From the NCBI GenBank assembly GCA_963813415.1, contig CAWEYW010000001.1, positions 407,401 through 471,400 on the forward strand: a stretch of 64,000 bases of DNA, in the 5' to 3' direction. This document shows, one piece after another, positions 37,211-46,410 of the stretch (positions are counted from its first letter, which is position 1; each line of letters starts with the position of its first letter). The notes under the pieces were generated by a model. That model worked only from the letters and a program-made list of their open reading frames with translations, had not been told where the DNA came from and ran no database searches. The position numbers and the translations under genes were made by a program. Source of the stretch: CAIWHR01 sp963813415 (GTDB taxonomy: Bacteria > Pseudomonadota > Gammaproteobacteria > Burkholderiales > Casimicrobiaceae).

Positions 37211-38109
37211 TGTGCGTTGGACTTGGCCCATTCCGCGACCTCTGCGTGTGTGGCAAACCACACGTCCGGCTTCGATTTCGCGTGCTTGATCAACTCCTCG
37301 ATGATCCAGATCCGGGACCGATATCCGATGATGTGTGGATGACAAGTGATCTGACAGATACCGCCTTCTTCGTACGCCATGTCGAACTCGCGACGAAAGA
37401 TGTCGAACACGGCGGTAGGGGGCGTGTAAGGACGCAGGGACTGGAACCGCACCATCATGAAATACACGGCATCGTCGCGCACCCATTCGACCGGCAGCTC
37501 GACGATCCCGGTGGGCTCGCCGTCGAGAAGCAACTCGTAACAGTCTTCGTCGGCCATGAGCGACGAATCGTAGACGATGCCCATCTCCTTCTCGATGCGC
37601 AGTGTGTTCGGGCTGAAATCCCACGAGGGCGTACGAACCCCGATGGGCAGCACCCCGGTGATCTGCTCCAGTGCGTCGCGCGCCCGCATCATGAGATCTC
37701 GCTCCGCCTCGTACGGCAGCGTAGAGTTGACTTCGTGAATCCAACCGTGGATTCCGATCTCGTGGCCTTCGGCGATCACCCTTCGCTGCTCGTCGGGATA
37801 CGTCAGTGCGGACACCGCCGGGACATAGAACGTGGCTTTGACATCGTATTTGGCGAGCAGCTTCAACAGGCGCGGCACACCCACGCGGTTACCGTACTGG
37901 CCCCAGGCGATGCGGCCGATCGATTTGCCGCCGTCCCGCAATTCGTTGGTCTCATGGTCGGAGTCGAAGGACAATGCGACCGCGCAGCGCGCACCATTCC
38001 TCCATGCCTTGGGTCGATAGCTGCGCCCGGCGCGAACCTGATTGATGAGCTGCTTCCAGTGGGCATCCGGCCATTGCCACGGTTCAAGCGAGCGGGGGTC
38101 ATCGTTCAC
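37207..38109 (-). CDS. NodB-fold hydrolase (polysaccharide deacetylase / PuuE / cyclic imide hydrolase-like)
   Basis: A 300-residue cytosolic hydrolase without signal peptide. NodB motifs are visible: ALSFDSDHE (two Asp), HGWIH (metal His pair), RTPSWDFS and CHPHIIG. Lack of export and context with dehydrogenases and a metabolite symporter argue against cell-wall deacetylation. PuuE-type allantoinases and cyclic imide hydrolases share this fold and size, and the Hyu genes nearby favour a cyclic amide or imide. A second such gene lies at 40373-41212. Confidence 0.85.
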   Translation of the reverse strand: MNDDPRSLEPWQWPDAHWKQLINQVRAGRSYRPKAWRNGARCAVALSFDSDHETNELRDGGKSIGRIAWGQYGNRVGVPRLLKLLAKYDVKATFYVPAVSALTYPDEQRRVIAEGHEIGIHGWIHEVNSTLPYEAERDLMMRARDALEQITGVLPIGVRTPSWDFSPNTLRIEKEMGIVYDSSLMADEDCYELLLDGEPTGIVELPVEWVRDDAVYFMMVRFQSLRPYTPPTAVFDIFRREFDMAYEEGGICQITCHPHIIGYRSRIWIIEELIKHAKSKPDVWFATHAEVAEWAKSNAQ

Positions 38110-38125
38110 GCTGATTCTCCTTTCA

Positions 38126-38899
38126 TCAAGCCACCGGACCGCCAGTCACAGGCAGGACTTGGCCAGTGATCCACGACGCGTAATCCGAGGCTAGAAACAT
38201 CACTGCATTGGCGATGTCGGCGGGCGTGCCCATGCGGCGCATCGCGATGCGATCGAGAAACTCCTTCTGCCCGGCAGCCCCGTAGCTCGCCCATTGCCGC
38301 TCGTAATCGGGACTGGTGCGCAGGAATCCGGGCGCGACCGTATTGACCGTGATGCCATCCGGACCCAGCTCCTGCGCAAGTTGGCGCACGAGTCCGAGTT
38401 GGCCGTGTTTGGCCGCCGTGTAGCTCTGGATGCCAGTCAAACTGGTGGCGAGCGCGGCGCGGCTCGAAATGGTGATGATGCGACCACGCCGTGCTCGCTT
38501 CATGCCGGGGGCCACGGCTGCAGCGAACAGAAACGCGCCCGTGAGGTTCGCGTCCATGATCACGCGCCAGTCCGACAGACTCACGCTCTCGACCGGTTTC
38601 GCGGACTGGCCGCGAACGCCCCCCGCGACATACACCAGAATATCGACCGATTCTCCTGCTGGCCAAGCCGTCGCGACGACACGCTTCACCGACTCCGCGT
38701 CCGTGACGTCCACCTGCGCCGCCCGAATGTTGCCGGTGTTGGTATCCGAGGCCCCGGCAAAGCGTGCGACTTCCTCGACGAGCAGGTCGCACGCACAGAC
38801 ATGCGCGCCGCGTTCGGCAAAACCCTCAGCAATGGCACGGCCGATACCGCGCGCGGCGCCCGCGACGACGACTCGGCGACCCTGGAATTCGATCAGCAC
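38126..38899 (-). CDS. Short-chain dehydrogenase/reductase
   Basis: SDR of 257 residues: AGAARGIG cofactor motif, catalytic Ser in TISSRAAL and Tyr-Lys in YTAAK. The usual NNAG is VAGG here, a tolerated variant. It lies 9 bases after the MHS transporter stop and 16 bases before the next gene, hence in the operon. Confidence 0.9.
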   Translation of the reverse strand: MLIEFQGRRVVVAGAARGIGRAIAEGFAERGAHVCACDLLVEEVARFAGASDTNTGNIRAAQVDVTDAESVKRVVATAWPAGESVDILVYVAGGVRGQSAKPVESVSLSDWRVIMDANLTGAFLFAAAVAPGMKRARRGRIITISSRAALATSLTGIQSYTAAKHGQLGLVRQLAQELGPDGITVNTVAPGFLRTSPDYERQWASYGAAGQKEFLDRIAMRRMGTPADIANAVMFLASDYASWITGQVLPVTGGPVA

Positions 38900-38908
38900 T
38901 GACCGTCC

Positions 38909-40177
38909 CTACGCGAGCGGCTCCCGGGCCGTCTCCCGCAGACCGACGATCACGATCGTGGAGACGATTGCAGCTGCAATTACGTAGTAGGTTGGCGAAA
39001 TGGGCGACCCAGTCTTACTGATGAGCCAAGTCGCAATGAATGGCGCGAAACCGCCGAAGATCGCCACCGCCAGCGCATAACCCGTCGACATGTAGGTCGA
39101 CCGGGTCCCAGTCGGAAAGATTTCGGCGATGGCGGCCGGACCCGCGCCCGAGAACGGCGCGATAGCGAGTCCGATCAGCAGTTGAATGACCACGATCGTC
39201 GCGAGCGAAGCCCCCGAAAGCATTAAACTGAAAAGAGGATACGGCAGCACGATGAACGCGATGCAGCAGGCGAGCAGGAGTGGTTTGCGCCCGATGCGAT
39301 CCGACCAGAGACCCATGACGGGGATCGCGACCATCAGCAGAAGCAGCCCGGCCGTGTTCGACCACAGCGCCGCGGCACGGCTGAGGCCGGCGTATTTCTG
39401 CGTAAAGGTGGGCATGTAGGACAGAAAAATGTAGAACGAAACTGTCCACAGCACCGTGAAACCGAATGCCCGCGCCGCCAAAACAAGAGGTGATGTCGCG
39501 TCGCTTGCGGCGACCTCGGGAGCCTTCGCAACGCGGCGATAGGCGGGCGTCTCGCCGATGTTTCGACGCATGTAGATGCCAACCGGGCCGATGACTCCGC
39601 CAAGCAAGAACGGAATGCGCCAGCCCCACGATTCCAACGCTGCCGACGAGATAGTGGAAGCCAGCAGGGCCGCCACCCCGGAGCCTAGCAACAGGCCGCC
39701 GACTACGCTGCACTGCTGAAAACTCCCGTAAAAACCACGCCGGTCCGCGGGTGCCCACTCCACGATGAACGCGGTCGAGCCGCCCCATTCGCCGCCGGCC
39801 GAGAACCCTTGCATGAGCCGCGCCACGACGAGCAAGACCGGTGCGATCACGCCGATGGTGGCGTACGACGGAATGAAGCCGATCAGCACCGTCCCGATCG
39901 CCATCAGCATGATGGTCATGATCAGCGCGACCTTTCGGCCCCGGGTATCACCGATCCGGCCAATGACGATGCCACCCAGGGGACGAACGACGAAGCCCAC
40001 CCCAAACGCGGCAAATGTCGCTAGCAGCGCCGCGACGTCGTCTCCGGGAGGGAAGAAATTCTTGGCGATGATGGTCGCCAGGTAGCCATACACTGCAAAG
40101 TCGTACCATTCGAGCACGTTGCCGACAACGGCCGCAGTCACGGCCCGCCGGCTTTCGGCGGACGTCTGGTCGCTCAT
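38909..40177 (-). CDS. MHS-family metabolite:proton symporter
   Basis: Twelve-helix MFS transporter of 422 residues, in the same branch as the ProP, KgtP and shikimate transporters. It has VGNVLEWYDFAVYGYLA at the start and the loop motif GRIGDTRGRK. GAGGAGGA precedes the ATG at 40177. First gene of an operon with SDR, NodB-fold hydrolase and Gfo/Idh oxidoreductase, so it likely brings in their substrate, probably an organic acid or betaine-like molecule. Confidence 0.9.
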   Translation of the reverse strand: MSDQTSAESRRAVTAAVVGNVLEWYDFAVYGYLATIIAKNFFPPGDDVAALLATFAAFGVGFVVRPLGGIVIGRIGDTRGRKVALIMTIMLMAIGTVLIGFIPSYATIGVIAPVLLVVARLMQGFSAGGEWGGSTAFIVEWAPADRRGFYGSFQQCSVVGGLLLGSGVAALLASTISSAALESWGWRIPFLLGGVIGPVGIYMRRNIGETPAYRRVAKAPEVAASDATSPLVLAARAFGFTVLWTVSFYIFLSYMPTFTQKYAGLSRAAALWSNTAGLLLLMVAIPVMGLWSDRIGRKPLLLACCIAFIVLPYPLFSLMLSGASLATIVVIQLLIGLAIAPFSGAGPAAIAEIFPTGTRSTYMSTGYALAVAIFGGFAPFIATWLISKTGSPISPTYYVIAAAIVSTIVIVGLRETAREPLA

Positions 40178-40372
40178 CGAATTCCTCCTCATTGCCGCAA
40201 TGCGCGGCGCTGCCGCCATTCGAACTATCGTTCAGTCCTGCACGGGCGCCTCGGGCGCCCAACGCAGCACATTAGATCCGACCTCGACTTTGGTCAACGC
40301 GCGGGCCACTCAGCGCCAACGTCGTCGACAGATCCGGCGCCCGCAGTCCGCAGCCGCATGTGGTAGCAAATT

Positions 40373-41212
40373 CTAGCCAGGTAGCGGGCTCCGCCGATCG
40401 TACTCCCTCGCCGCCTCCTCCATCGCAACGAACTGGCCGGCGCCGTCGGAGACGGTGCGCAGCAATTTCTCAAGGGCGATCATCCGATGCCCTCGGCCAA
40501 TGACGTACGGATGAAACGTGTACGTGATCACACCCCACTCGAAATTGTCCTTGAGATAGACAAAATCGTTGATCCAGTTCTCGATGACGCTGTTCGCGTT
40601 CATGAGCCCGGGCATAAGCTGAGTCTTCATGCGCAGGAATTCGAAATGCGGGAAATCGTCCAGTGTCCAGCTGATCGGCATTTCGACCAGCCGCGTGGCG
40701 CGGCCGAACACCATCGGCTTTTCGATTTCGACCACATCACCGTGACGGACCCGGTACGGGGTGTAGTCATCTCCCATCATGCTGCTGTCGTACAGGAAGC
40801 CGTGGGCAAGCAGCAGCTCCATGGTATGTGGTGAGAGATCCCACGACGGAGATCGATAGCCGCGGGCGTATTGTCCCGAGAGCTTCTTGATCGCTTCATT
40901 GGCTCGGACGAGCCCCCCCTCCTCCTGCTCGCGCGTCATGTCATTGGGCGGCAGGTGGGTCCATCCGTGGTGGGCAATCTCATGCCCGGCAGCGAGGATG
41001 GATTCGCATTGCGCAGGGTAGGTTTCCAGCGTGAACCCGGGAACGAAGAAGGTCGCCTTGACGCCATATTTCTGCAGCAAGGCGACGATCCGGGGAACGG
41101 CGACCGCTCCGAACTCACCGCGCGAAATCGGAGTCGGCGTCGTCAGTCCGCGCGAGATCATGCCGGACATGGCGTCGAAATCGAAGGTAACGCAAACGAG
41201 GTGACGTGGCAT
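40373..41212 (-). CDS. Second NodB-fold hydrolase (polysaccharide deacetylase / cyclic imide hydrolase-like)
   Basis: A 279-residue cytosolic protein similar to 37207-38109. Motifs are VTFDFDAMSG (Asp pair), HHGWTH (metal His), RSPSWDLS, and HPYVIGR late. No signal peptide. It lies 195 bases upstream of the MHS transporter gene on the same strand and may belong to the same transcript. Two paralogues in one cluster suggest related but distinct cyclic substrates or successive steps. Confidence 0.83.
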   Translation of the reverse strand: MPRHLVCVTFDFDAMSGMISRGLTTPTPISRGEFGAVAVPRIVALLQKYGVKATFFVPGFTLETYPAQCESILAAGHEIAHHGWTHLPPNDMTREQEEGGLVRANEAIKKLSGQYARGYRSPSWDLSPHTMELLLAHGFLYDSSMMGDDYTPYRVRHGDVVEIEKPMVFGRATRLVEMPISWTLDDFPHFEFLRMKTQLMPGLMNANSVIENWINDFVYLKDNFEWGVITYTFHPYVIGRGHRMIALEKLLRTVSDGAGQFVAMEEAAREYDRRSPLPG

Positions 41213-41496
41213 CGGCTGTTCCTTTCATCGATTATGACGCGCGTCATGGACCGCGCAGCGACGTCCGCCAGTTTAAACCAGACCGGCGTGCCTTCCGGTC
41301 CCATGATCGGGTGATCCCGCGCCCGAGATACGGAACCAGGAGGTCGATAGTAATTCCCAAACGCCACCAGCTGCCAACGCCTCACGCGGGCCCTGTGCGT
41401 CGAGACGCACGAGAGCTGACTCGGGGAAAACGCTACCTCAACATGGATATGCTCCGGCAGGGACGCAAGAATCAGTGGCGAAAAGCCGGTTGCACC

Positions 41497-41595
41497 TCAG
41501 GCTGCGCGTCGACTTGACCGGGGTAGAACCTCCCGGACAGGGGCGAGGGCAACGTCGAACGGCAGCGCCGTCTTGCAGGTGATGTAGTAGCTCAT
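41497..41595 (-). pseudogene. Truncated DUF302-like gene start
   Basis: A 32-codon frame with good GGAGAGG ribosome site begins 12 bases after the hydroxybutyrate dehydrogenase stop. MSYYITCKTALPFDVAL resembles the N-terminus of DUF302 proteins, usually over 120 residues. After about residue 24 it turns into Arg/Ser and stops. I take it as the remaining 5' end of the operon's fourth gene, cut off by deletion. Confidence 0.6.
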
Positions 41596-41606
41596 GATCA
41601 CCTCTC

Positions 41607-42389
41607 CTATTGCATGAACCAGCCGTGGCTGACCACCAGCGACTGGCCGGTCAATGCGTTGGACGGAAAGCTCGCGAACATGAGCGCGACCTCAGCCACG
41701 TCCCGGGTGGTCGTGAACTCGCCATCCACCGTATCCTTCAGCATGACATTCCTGATGACATCCGCTTCGGACATGCCGAGGGCCTTCGCCTGCTCGGGGA
41801 TCTGTTTGTCTACCAGCGGAGTGCGCACGAAGCCGGGGCAGATCACGTTGGCGCGCACGCCATGCGGGGCGCCCTCCTTGGCGACGACTTCCGCCAAGCC
41901 GATGAGGCCATGTTTGGCAGTAACGTATGGCGCCTTCAGCACGGAGGCTTCCTTGGAATGCACCGAGCCCATGTAGATGACGCTGCCGCCGCGACCGGAG
42001 CCATACATGTGCGGCAGGCAAGCCTTGGTGGTGAGAAAGGCGCCGTCGAGGTGTATCGCCAGCAGCCGTTTCCAGTCGGCGAATGGAAATGTTTCCAGTG
42101 GATGAATGATCTGGATGCCCGCGTTGCTCACCAGTACATCGACGCCGCCCCAGGCGCGCACGACTTCGTCGACACCGGCGTTGACCTGCTCCTCGTCGAC
42201 GACATCCATCGCGATGCCCATCGCCGATGCGCCTGTCGCAACAATTTCGGTTGCCGTGGCCTGCGCCGCGTCTCGGTCGAGATCGGCGATGACGACCTTG
42301 CCGCCCTCCCGGGCGAACGTCATCGCGATCTCCTTGCCGATGCCGCTGCCGGCGCCGGTAATCATGCAGATCTTATCTTTCAGTTTCAT
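41607..42389 (-). CDS. bdhA: D-3-hydroxybutyrate dehydrogenase (SDR)
   Basis: NAD-dependent SDR of 260 residues converting 3-hydroxybutyrate to acetoacetate. It has TGAGSGIG, SNAG, Ser in YMGSVHSKE and YxxxK in PYVTAK. The C-terminus NALTGQSLVVSHGWFMQ is typical of hydroxybutyrate dehydrogenases. It overlaps the acetoacetate decarboxylase stop by 17 bases. Together they link polyhydroxybutyrate breakdown to acetone or acetoacetate. Confidence 0.9.
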   Translation of the reverse strand: MKLKDKICMITGAGSGIGKEIAMTFAREGGKVVIADLDRDAAQATATEIVATGASAMGIAMDVVDEEQVNAGVDEVVRAWGGVDVLVSNAGIQIIHPLETFPFADWKRLLAIHLDGAFLTTKACLPHMYGSGRGGSVIYMGSVHSKEASVLKAPYVTAKHGLIGLAEVVAKEGAPHGVRANVICPGFVRTPLVDKQIPEQAKALGMSEADVIRNVMLKDTVDGEFTTTRDVAEVALMFASFPSNALTGQSLVVSHGWFMQ

Positions 42390-43142
42390 TGGGGGTTCCT
42401 TGAGGTGGGACGAGATAGTCGAAGACCACGGTGCCGAGGCCAAGCGTCAGATCGCTCAGGATATGAGTGCCTGAGATCACCTCCAGCACAGGCAATCGCG
42501 CCACCGGCGCGAGCGCATGGTGTGCAAGCTCCAGTGCTGCCGGGCCGGTCCAGGCACCTTTGACGACGACGTCCTCGAGGTAGTAGCGCACCAGCTCGCA
42601 GATGCGCGGCGTGCCATCGACGTGCGGGATGATCTTGAGCAGGTAGCTCGGCGCCATCAGGGCCTCGCGCACCGGCCCCGGATCGAGAGCCCGGTGTTTG
42701 TAGCCCATGGTGGCCGTGGCAACCCGCACCGATCCGTAGTCGAGCGTGCCGAGCAACGTGTCCTTCTCGACGCCGAGAGCAGGTGACGCAAGCTTCTTCG
42801 GGAATCCCCACAGCTCTCTGCCGCCGGAAATCGGCGCGTCGTCGTTCAGATACATCGAATGCACGTAGCCACCACGCTGACCGTCGAATACGACCGGGAT
42901 CACCTGCCCGGACTCGGTGTAATCGCCGAACCCGGTCGAATCCGGCATCCGTATAAATTCGTATTTCACAATCGGTCTTCGATCTGCAGCGGTTCGGGCA
43001 CCACCGCTCGAAGCGCGTCGGGGTCGGTCCGGTAGGTGACGATGAGGAACTCGCGATTTGCGAACCGGTACGGACCCGGCGGGAACGAGGGGCTGGTGAG
43101 CGGCATGGCGAATGCCGTCTTGCGAACATCGTCGATCTTCAA
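42373..43142 (-). pseudogene. adc: Acetoacetate decarboxylase with one-base deletion
   Basis: The gene reads from a TTG at 43142, overlapping the patatin stop (TTGA), through KTAFAMPLTSPSFPPGPYRF to VPEPLQIEDRL, then hits TGA. The second part, KYEFIRMPDSTGFGDY to the end with GGRELWGFPKKL (catalytic Lys), is in another frame. One missing G (TTGTGAAA where TTGGTGAAA is expected, near 42969) explains it, giving 256 residues if restored. The protein decarboxylates acetoacetate to acetone. The downstream frame has its own ATG-less start, so activity depends on whether the deletion is real. Confidence 0.85.
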
Positions 43143-44299
43143 GGTCGGTCCTTCGATGGGTAGGGCGTGCCGCGTGTCAGGTCGAACACGTGGACTCCGT
43201 CCCGCGGCGGCGTTCTCGTGCGCCAGGCGGGGGCGTTCAGGGTGTGGGCCATGTCGGTGTACCCCGCTTGCCAATGCTCCTGCATGGAAATGCGCGAAAA
43301 CTCGTAGTCCTTTGATTGCGCTTCGTAGCGCTTGCGCCGGTAAATCAGATGCGCCACCGTGACCGCCGTTTCGCGGCTTGCCGCGTTCAGGACTTGCACG
43401 TCGGGGTCGGTAGCCAGGTCGGGAGCCAGCTTCGCGACCAACCTGCGTGCCGCCTGCGCCAGGACATGACGGGCCAAGGTGTTGGCGGTGTTGAGTCGCG
43501 TGCGACTGGAGAAGCGGATATCCTTTTCGCGCTCCGCGACCTGTATCAGGTTGGTCGGCATCGGTCCCTCGGCGACGAACAAGTCCACCTGGAACACCAG
43601 CCTGCGAGCCGGTTCGGGCTGGTCGAGCACGTATTGCAGCGGCGTGTTCGAAACGAGACCCCCGTCCCAATACCATTCGCCATCGATTTCGACGGGCGGG
43701 AAGCCAGGCGGTAACGCGCCACTCGCCATGATGTGTCGTGCATCCAGTCGCTGATCTGCGGTATCGAAATAGGCGAAATTGCCGGTGCGCACATTGACCG
43801 CGCCCATGGACAACCGCATCGACCCGCTGTTCAACAGATCGAAATCCACCAGTTGCTCCAGTGTGGCGCGTAGCGGTCCGGTGTCGTAGAAGCTGAGTGC
43901 GCCTGCAGTGCCTGGCAATTGAAACGGCGCTGCCGGAAACCGCGGCGCGAAGAATCCGGGCAGCCCGCACACAGCCCCCATCGTCGCGCTGGCCTCGTTC
44001 AACATGCTCCGCAGCTCGAAACCTGGCGCGACGGGAGACGTCATCAAGGAGAATGACGACGTTACCGTGTTCCAGAACTCGCGCAGCCGCTGCACCCGCC
44101 GCTCGGACGGATTGCCGACGATCAGCGCGGCGTTGATTGCTCCGATCGAGATGCCGGCCACCCAGTGCGGCATCTGTCCCGCCGCAGCCAGGGCCTCATA
44201 GACGCCAGCCTGGTAGGCACCCAGAGCCCCGCCCCCTTGCAGCACGAGAATGCACTCCTCCTCGGCTCGAGCTGGTGCGGGCATCGGGGGCGCTTTCAT
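43139..44299 (-). CDS. Patatin-like phospholipase
   Basis: A 386-residue lipid acyl hydrolase with patatin elements: oxyanion GGGALGAY, nucleophile GISIG, and catalytic Asp in WYWDGGLVSNTP. Members in this genomic setting sit beside acetoacetate decarboxylase and hydroxybutyrate dehydrogenase and are thought to act on granule or membrane lipids. The ATG at 44299 overlaps the stop of a short upstream frame (ATGA); an ATG 9 codons upstream is also possible. Confidence 0.9.
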   Translation of the reverse strand: MKAPPMPAPARAEEECILVLQGGGALGAYQAGVYEALAAAGQMPHWVAGISIGAINAALIVGNPSERRVQRLREFWNTVTSSFSLMTSPVAPGFELRSMLNEASATMGAVCGLPGFFAPRFPAAPFQLPGTAGALSFYDTGPLRATLEQLVDFDLLNSGSMRLSMGAVNVRTGNFAYFDTADQRLDARHIMASGALPPGFPPVEIDGEWYWDGGLVSNTPLQYVLDQPEPARRLVFQVDLFVAEGPMPTNLIQVAEREKDIRFSSRTRLNTANTLARHVLAQAARRLVAKLAPDLATDPDVQVLNAASRETAVTVAHLIYRRKRYEAQSKDYEFSRISMQEHWQAGYTDMAHTLNAPAWRTRTPPRDGVHVFDLTRGTPYPSKDRP

Positions 44300-44487
44300 A
44301 TTCGTGCGACGGGTGCCGGTTGACACGCGATGTGCATTTGACGTCGGGAGGCGACGAAGGAGGACTCGACCATATACGTTTCAGCGGACAAAGGCAGGCA
44401 GAGCGACTTCGCCAAGAGATCCGCGAACAACGCCCCATAGCCGTACTGCGCGAGGTGGGGTTGGGCGGTTGCCGGTTGTGCATTCAT
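44296..44487 (-). CDS. Small ORF coupled to patatin gene
   Basis: A 63-codon frame (MNAQPATAQPHLAQYG at the start) ending in a TGA that overlaps the patatin ATG by ATGA. It has an AGGGC about 9 bases upstream. The overlap supports translation, but I recognise no family and composition is ordinary. It may be a leader or chance ORF. Confidence 0.4.
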   Translation of the reverse strand: MNAQPATAQPHLAQYGYGALFADLLAKSLCLPLSAETYMVESSFVASRRQMHIACQPAPVARI

Positions 44488-44555
44488 TTGCTCAAGCCCT
44501 GGTCCTGCGCGTGGTGCCCCACACGCACCCCTCGGAATCCTCACGCCTTCGGCGT

Positions 44556-44645
44556 TTACTTCCAGCGGAAGTAAAGATCTTTGCCGTCCTTGCCGGCGAG
44601 CGTGACTTCCTGCGACTCGGCCAAGCCCTTGGCACGAATCTTCAT
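44556..44645 (-). CDS. 29-residue small protein
   Basis: Short frame MKIRAKGLAESQEV...LYFRWK preceded by AAAGGACC, the same ribosome-site style as the three genes upstream (YfdX, stress protein, exported repeat protein). It is Lys-rich and soluble. It sits 51 bases after the yfdX stop. After the TAA, ACGCC-GAA-GGCGT can form a small hairpin. Unknown family. Confidence 0.5.
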   Translation of the reverse strand: MKIRAKGLAESQEVTLAGKDGKDLYFRWK

Positions 44646-44696
44646 GACGCAGGTCCTTTCAACATGTCGATGATTTGACGTGTCGACCGACCTGGG

Positions 44697-45824
44697 TCAG
44701 GCGCCCACGTCGAACGGCACGGCCTTCTTGGTGTTGCCGATCTTCTGACCCAAGGCATTGATGCCGTTGCCCAAGGTTTCGAAGCCCTTGCCGACCTCGT
44801 CGCGCGTCCAGGTGGCGCCGGAGATGAGTTTGTCTCCCACGGCTCGCGCCTCCGCCGCTGTTCCTGACGCGCCGGTCTTCGTTTCGCCGCCGACCCAGCC
44901 TGCCGCGCTTTCCAGCCCGTGGGCAGCCGCCTTGAGTTCATAGCCCGCTTTGTCGTACTCCTTGCGCGCCCACGATTCGCCTGCCATTGAACGGTGCTGG
45001 AGGGCGAGCGCGTGGTCGGCTTTCGCAAACGCCTTGGTCATCGATTGCTCGTCCTTCACCGCACCTTTTTCGACGGAAGCGGCGAGCGCGTCGAGTTGCG
45101 CAACCGAGCTGTCGAGTTCCTGTTTTGCCTCTCCGCTAGCGCGGCCGGCCTCCAGACGCAGGTAGCTGGTCGCCTTGCGGATATCGGTGGCCGCCGCCTT
45201 GTAGTCCTTCTTGGCGTAGCCCGCAACCGCGTCGGTGAAGTGGCGCTGCGGCTCCTCAGTTACCGGGTACCAGGTGGTCACGTCGGCGACCAGCCAACGA
45301 CGCTCCATGTTGGCACGCGCGGTCTTGTCGATCGCCTTGTCCAGTTCTGCCCTGGTCTTGATCTTGCCACTCTCGATGGCTGCGGCAGCTGAACTGACCT
45401 TCAACGCAGCGGCGTTCATGCGCTTCACGGTGTCCTGCGCAAACTTCGTGTCGGCCGCCGCCATCGCCTTGTCTGCCTTGACCAGCGCCCGGTCCTCCTT
45501 GCCGGCACGAGCGGCCTGCTGTTTCAGTTCGTCGGCTACGGCGCGCAACTCCGTGGCAGCCTTCTTGTTGTCCTTCGCGTCGAAGGCCTTGCGCGCAGCA
45601 TCCAGATGTCGACTGACGTCATCGACCACCGGTGTGTACGTGGTGTCATCGTAGATGATCCAGTCTTCCGGCGCCTTGGTTGGGATCGGCGCTTTGGTCG
45701 CCGCCGGCGCAGGCTGGACGACGGGCGCGGCAGGCGCCTTCGGGGCCTGCGCGTAGGTGACGCCAGCGAGCTGGGCCGTTGCCAGAAGCATAGCCAACGC
45801 CACGGGTTTCAGTGTGAAGTTCAT
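44697..45824 (-). CDS. yfdX: YfdX-family periplasmic protein
   Basis: Exported protein of 375 residues with a signal peptide (about 1-27, VTYAQA) and a Pro/Ala-rich linker, then an all-helical region with two similar halves: YTPVVDDVSRHLDAARKAF near residue 70 and WYPVTEEPQRHFTDAVAGY near 190, i.e. YfdX-type repeats. Related YfdX proteins are acid- or stress-induced and may act as periplasmic chaperones. AAAGGAG lies before the ATG at 45824. It clusters with other stress-type genes. Confidence 0.85.
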   Translation of the reverse strand: MNFTLKPVALAMLLATAQLAGVTYAQAPKAPAAPVVQPAPAATKAPIPTKAPEDWIIYDDTTYTPVVDDVSRHLDAARKAFDAKDNKKAATELRAVADELKQQAARAGKEDRALVKADKAMAAADTKFAQDTVKRMNAAALKVSSAAAAIESGKIKTRAELDKAIDKTARANMERRWLVADVTTWYPVTEEPQRHFTDAVAGYAKKDYKAAATDIRKATSYLRLEAGRASGEAKQELDSSVAQLDALAASVEKGAVKDEQSMTKAFAKADHALALQHRSMAGESWARKEYDKAGYELKAAAHGLESAAGWVGGETKTGASGTAAEARAVGDKLISGATWTRDEVGKGFETLGNGINALGQKIGNTKKAVPFDVGA

Positions 45825-45858
45825 GGAGCGCTCCTTTCGAAAAGCGAGTCTTTGCCGA

Positions 45859-46410
45859 TTACGGGTGCACCGGCGAAGGGACTTCGTCCTGCGCATGGTG
45901 GTGGTCGAACGAAGCAAGGCCAGATGTCTTCAGCAGTTCATGCGCGCGCTTGATCTCCTGTGCGTCGCCGTGCACGACCAGCATGAACTTGTTCGCCTTC
46001 AATGCGGTTTCATAACGCAGCACCGAGTCCTTGGGAATTCCAAGGGTCATCAAAGCGCCGGCCAGGGCGCTGATGCCGCCAACGATTACGGCGCCCTGCA
46101 GACCACCGAACAGCGCTGCGGCGAGGGGACCCAGAACAATCACATGACCCACCACGGGGACGAACATCATCGCGGAGCCGAACAGCACGCCCATCAAGCC
46201 ACCCCAGAACGCGCCCAGCTTGGCGAACACCTTGGCCCGATCGCCGGCATTGAGAAATCCGACGACATGTTCTTCGGTCTCGTAGTCCTTGCCGATGATC
46301 GAGATCTTCTTCATGTCGAACCCCGCGCGTTGCAGTGCTTTGATGGCGTCCTCGGCCTGCGTGTGGCGGTCATAGACGGCGACGGCGATATCGGTTTTGG
46401 TCAGGGTCAT
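45859..46410 (-). CDS. General stress-type membrane-associated protein (YflT/17M domain, glycine zipper)
   Basis: A 183-residue protein. The N-terminal alpha/beta domain has IAVAVYDRHTQAEDAIKAL and ISIIGKDY, characteristic of general stress protein 17M-like domains. A Gly/Ala-rich hydrophobic middle (about 70-125) may insert in membrane, and a His-rich tail follows. AAAGGA precedes the ATG. Often found beside YfdX-like or PRC-barrel stress genes. Molecular role unknown. Confidence 0.75.
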   Translation of the reverse strand: MTLTKTDIAVAVYDRHTQAEDAIKALQRAGFDMKKISIIGKDYETEEHVVGFLNAGDRAKVFAKLGAFWGGLMGVLFGSAMMFVPVVGHVIVLGPLAAALFGGLQGAVIVGGISALAGALMTLGIPKDSVLRYETALKANKFMLVVHGDAQEIKRAHELLKTSGLASFDHHHAQDEVPSPVHP

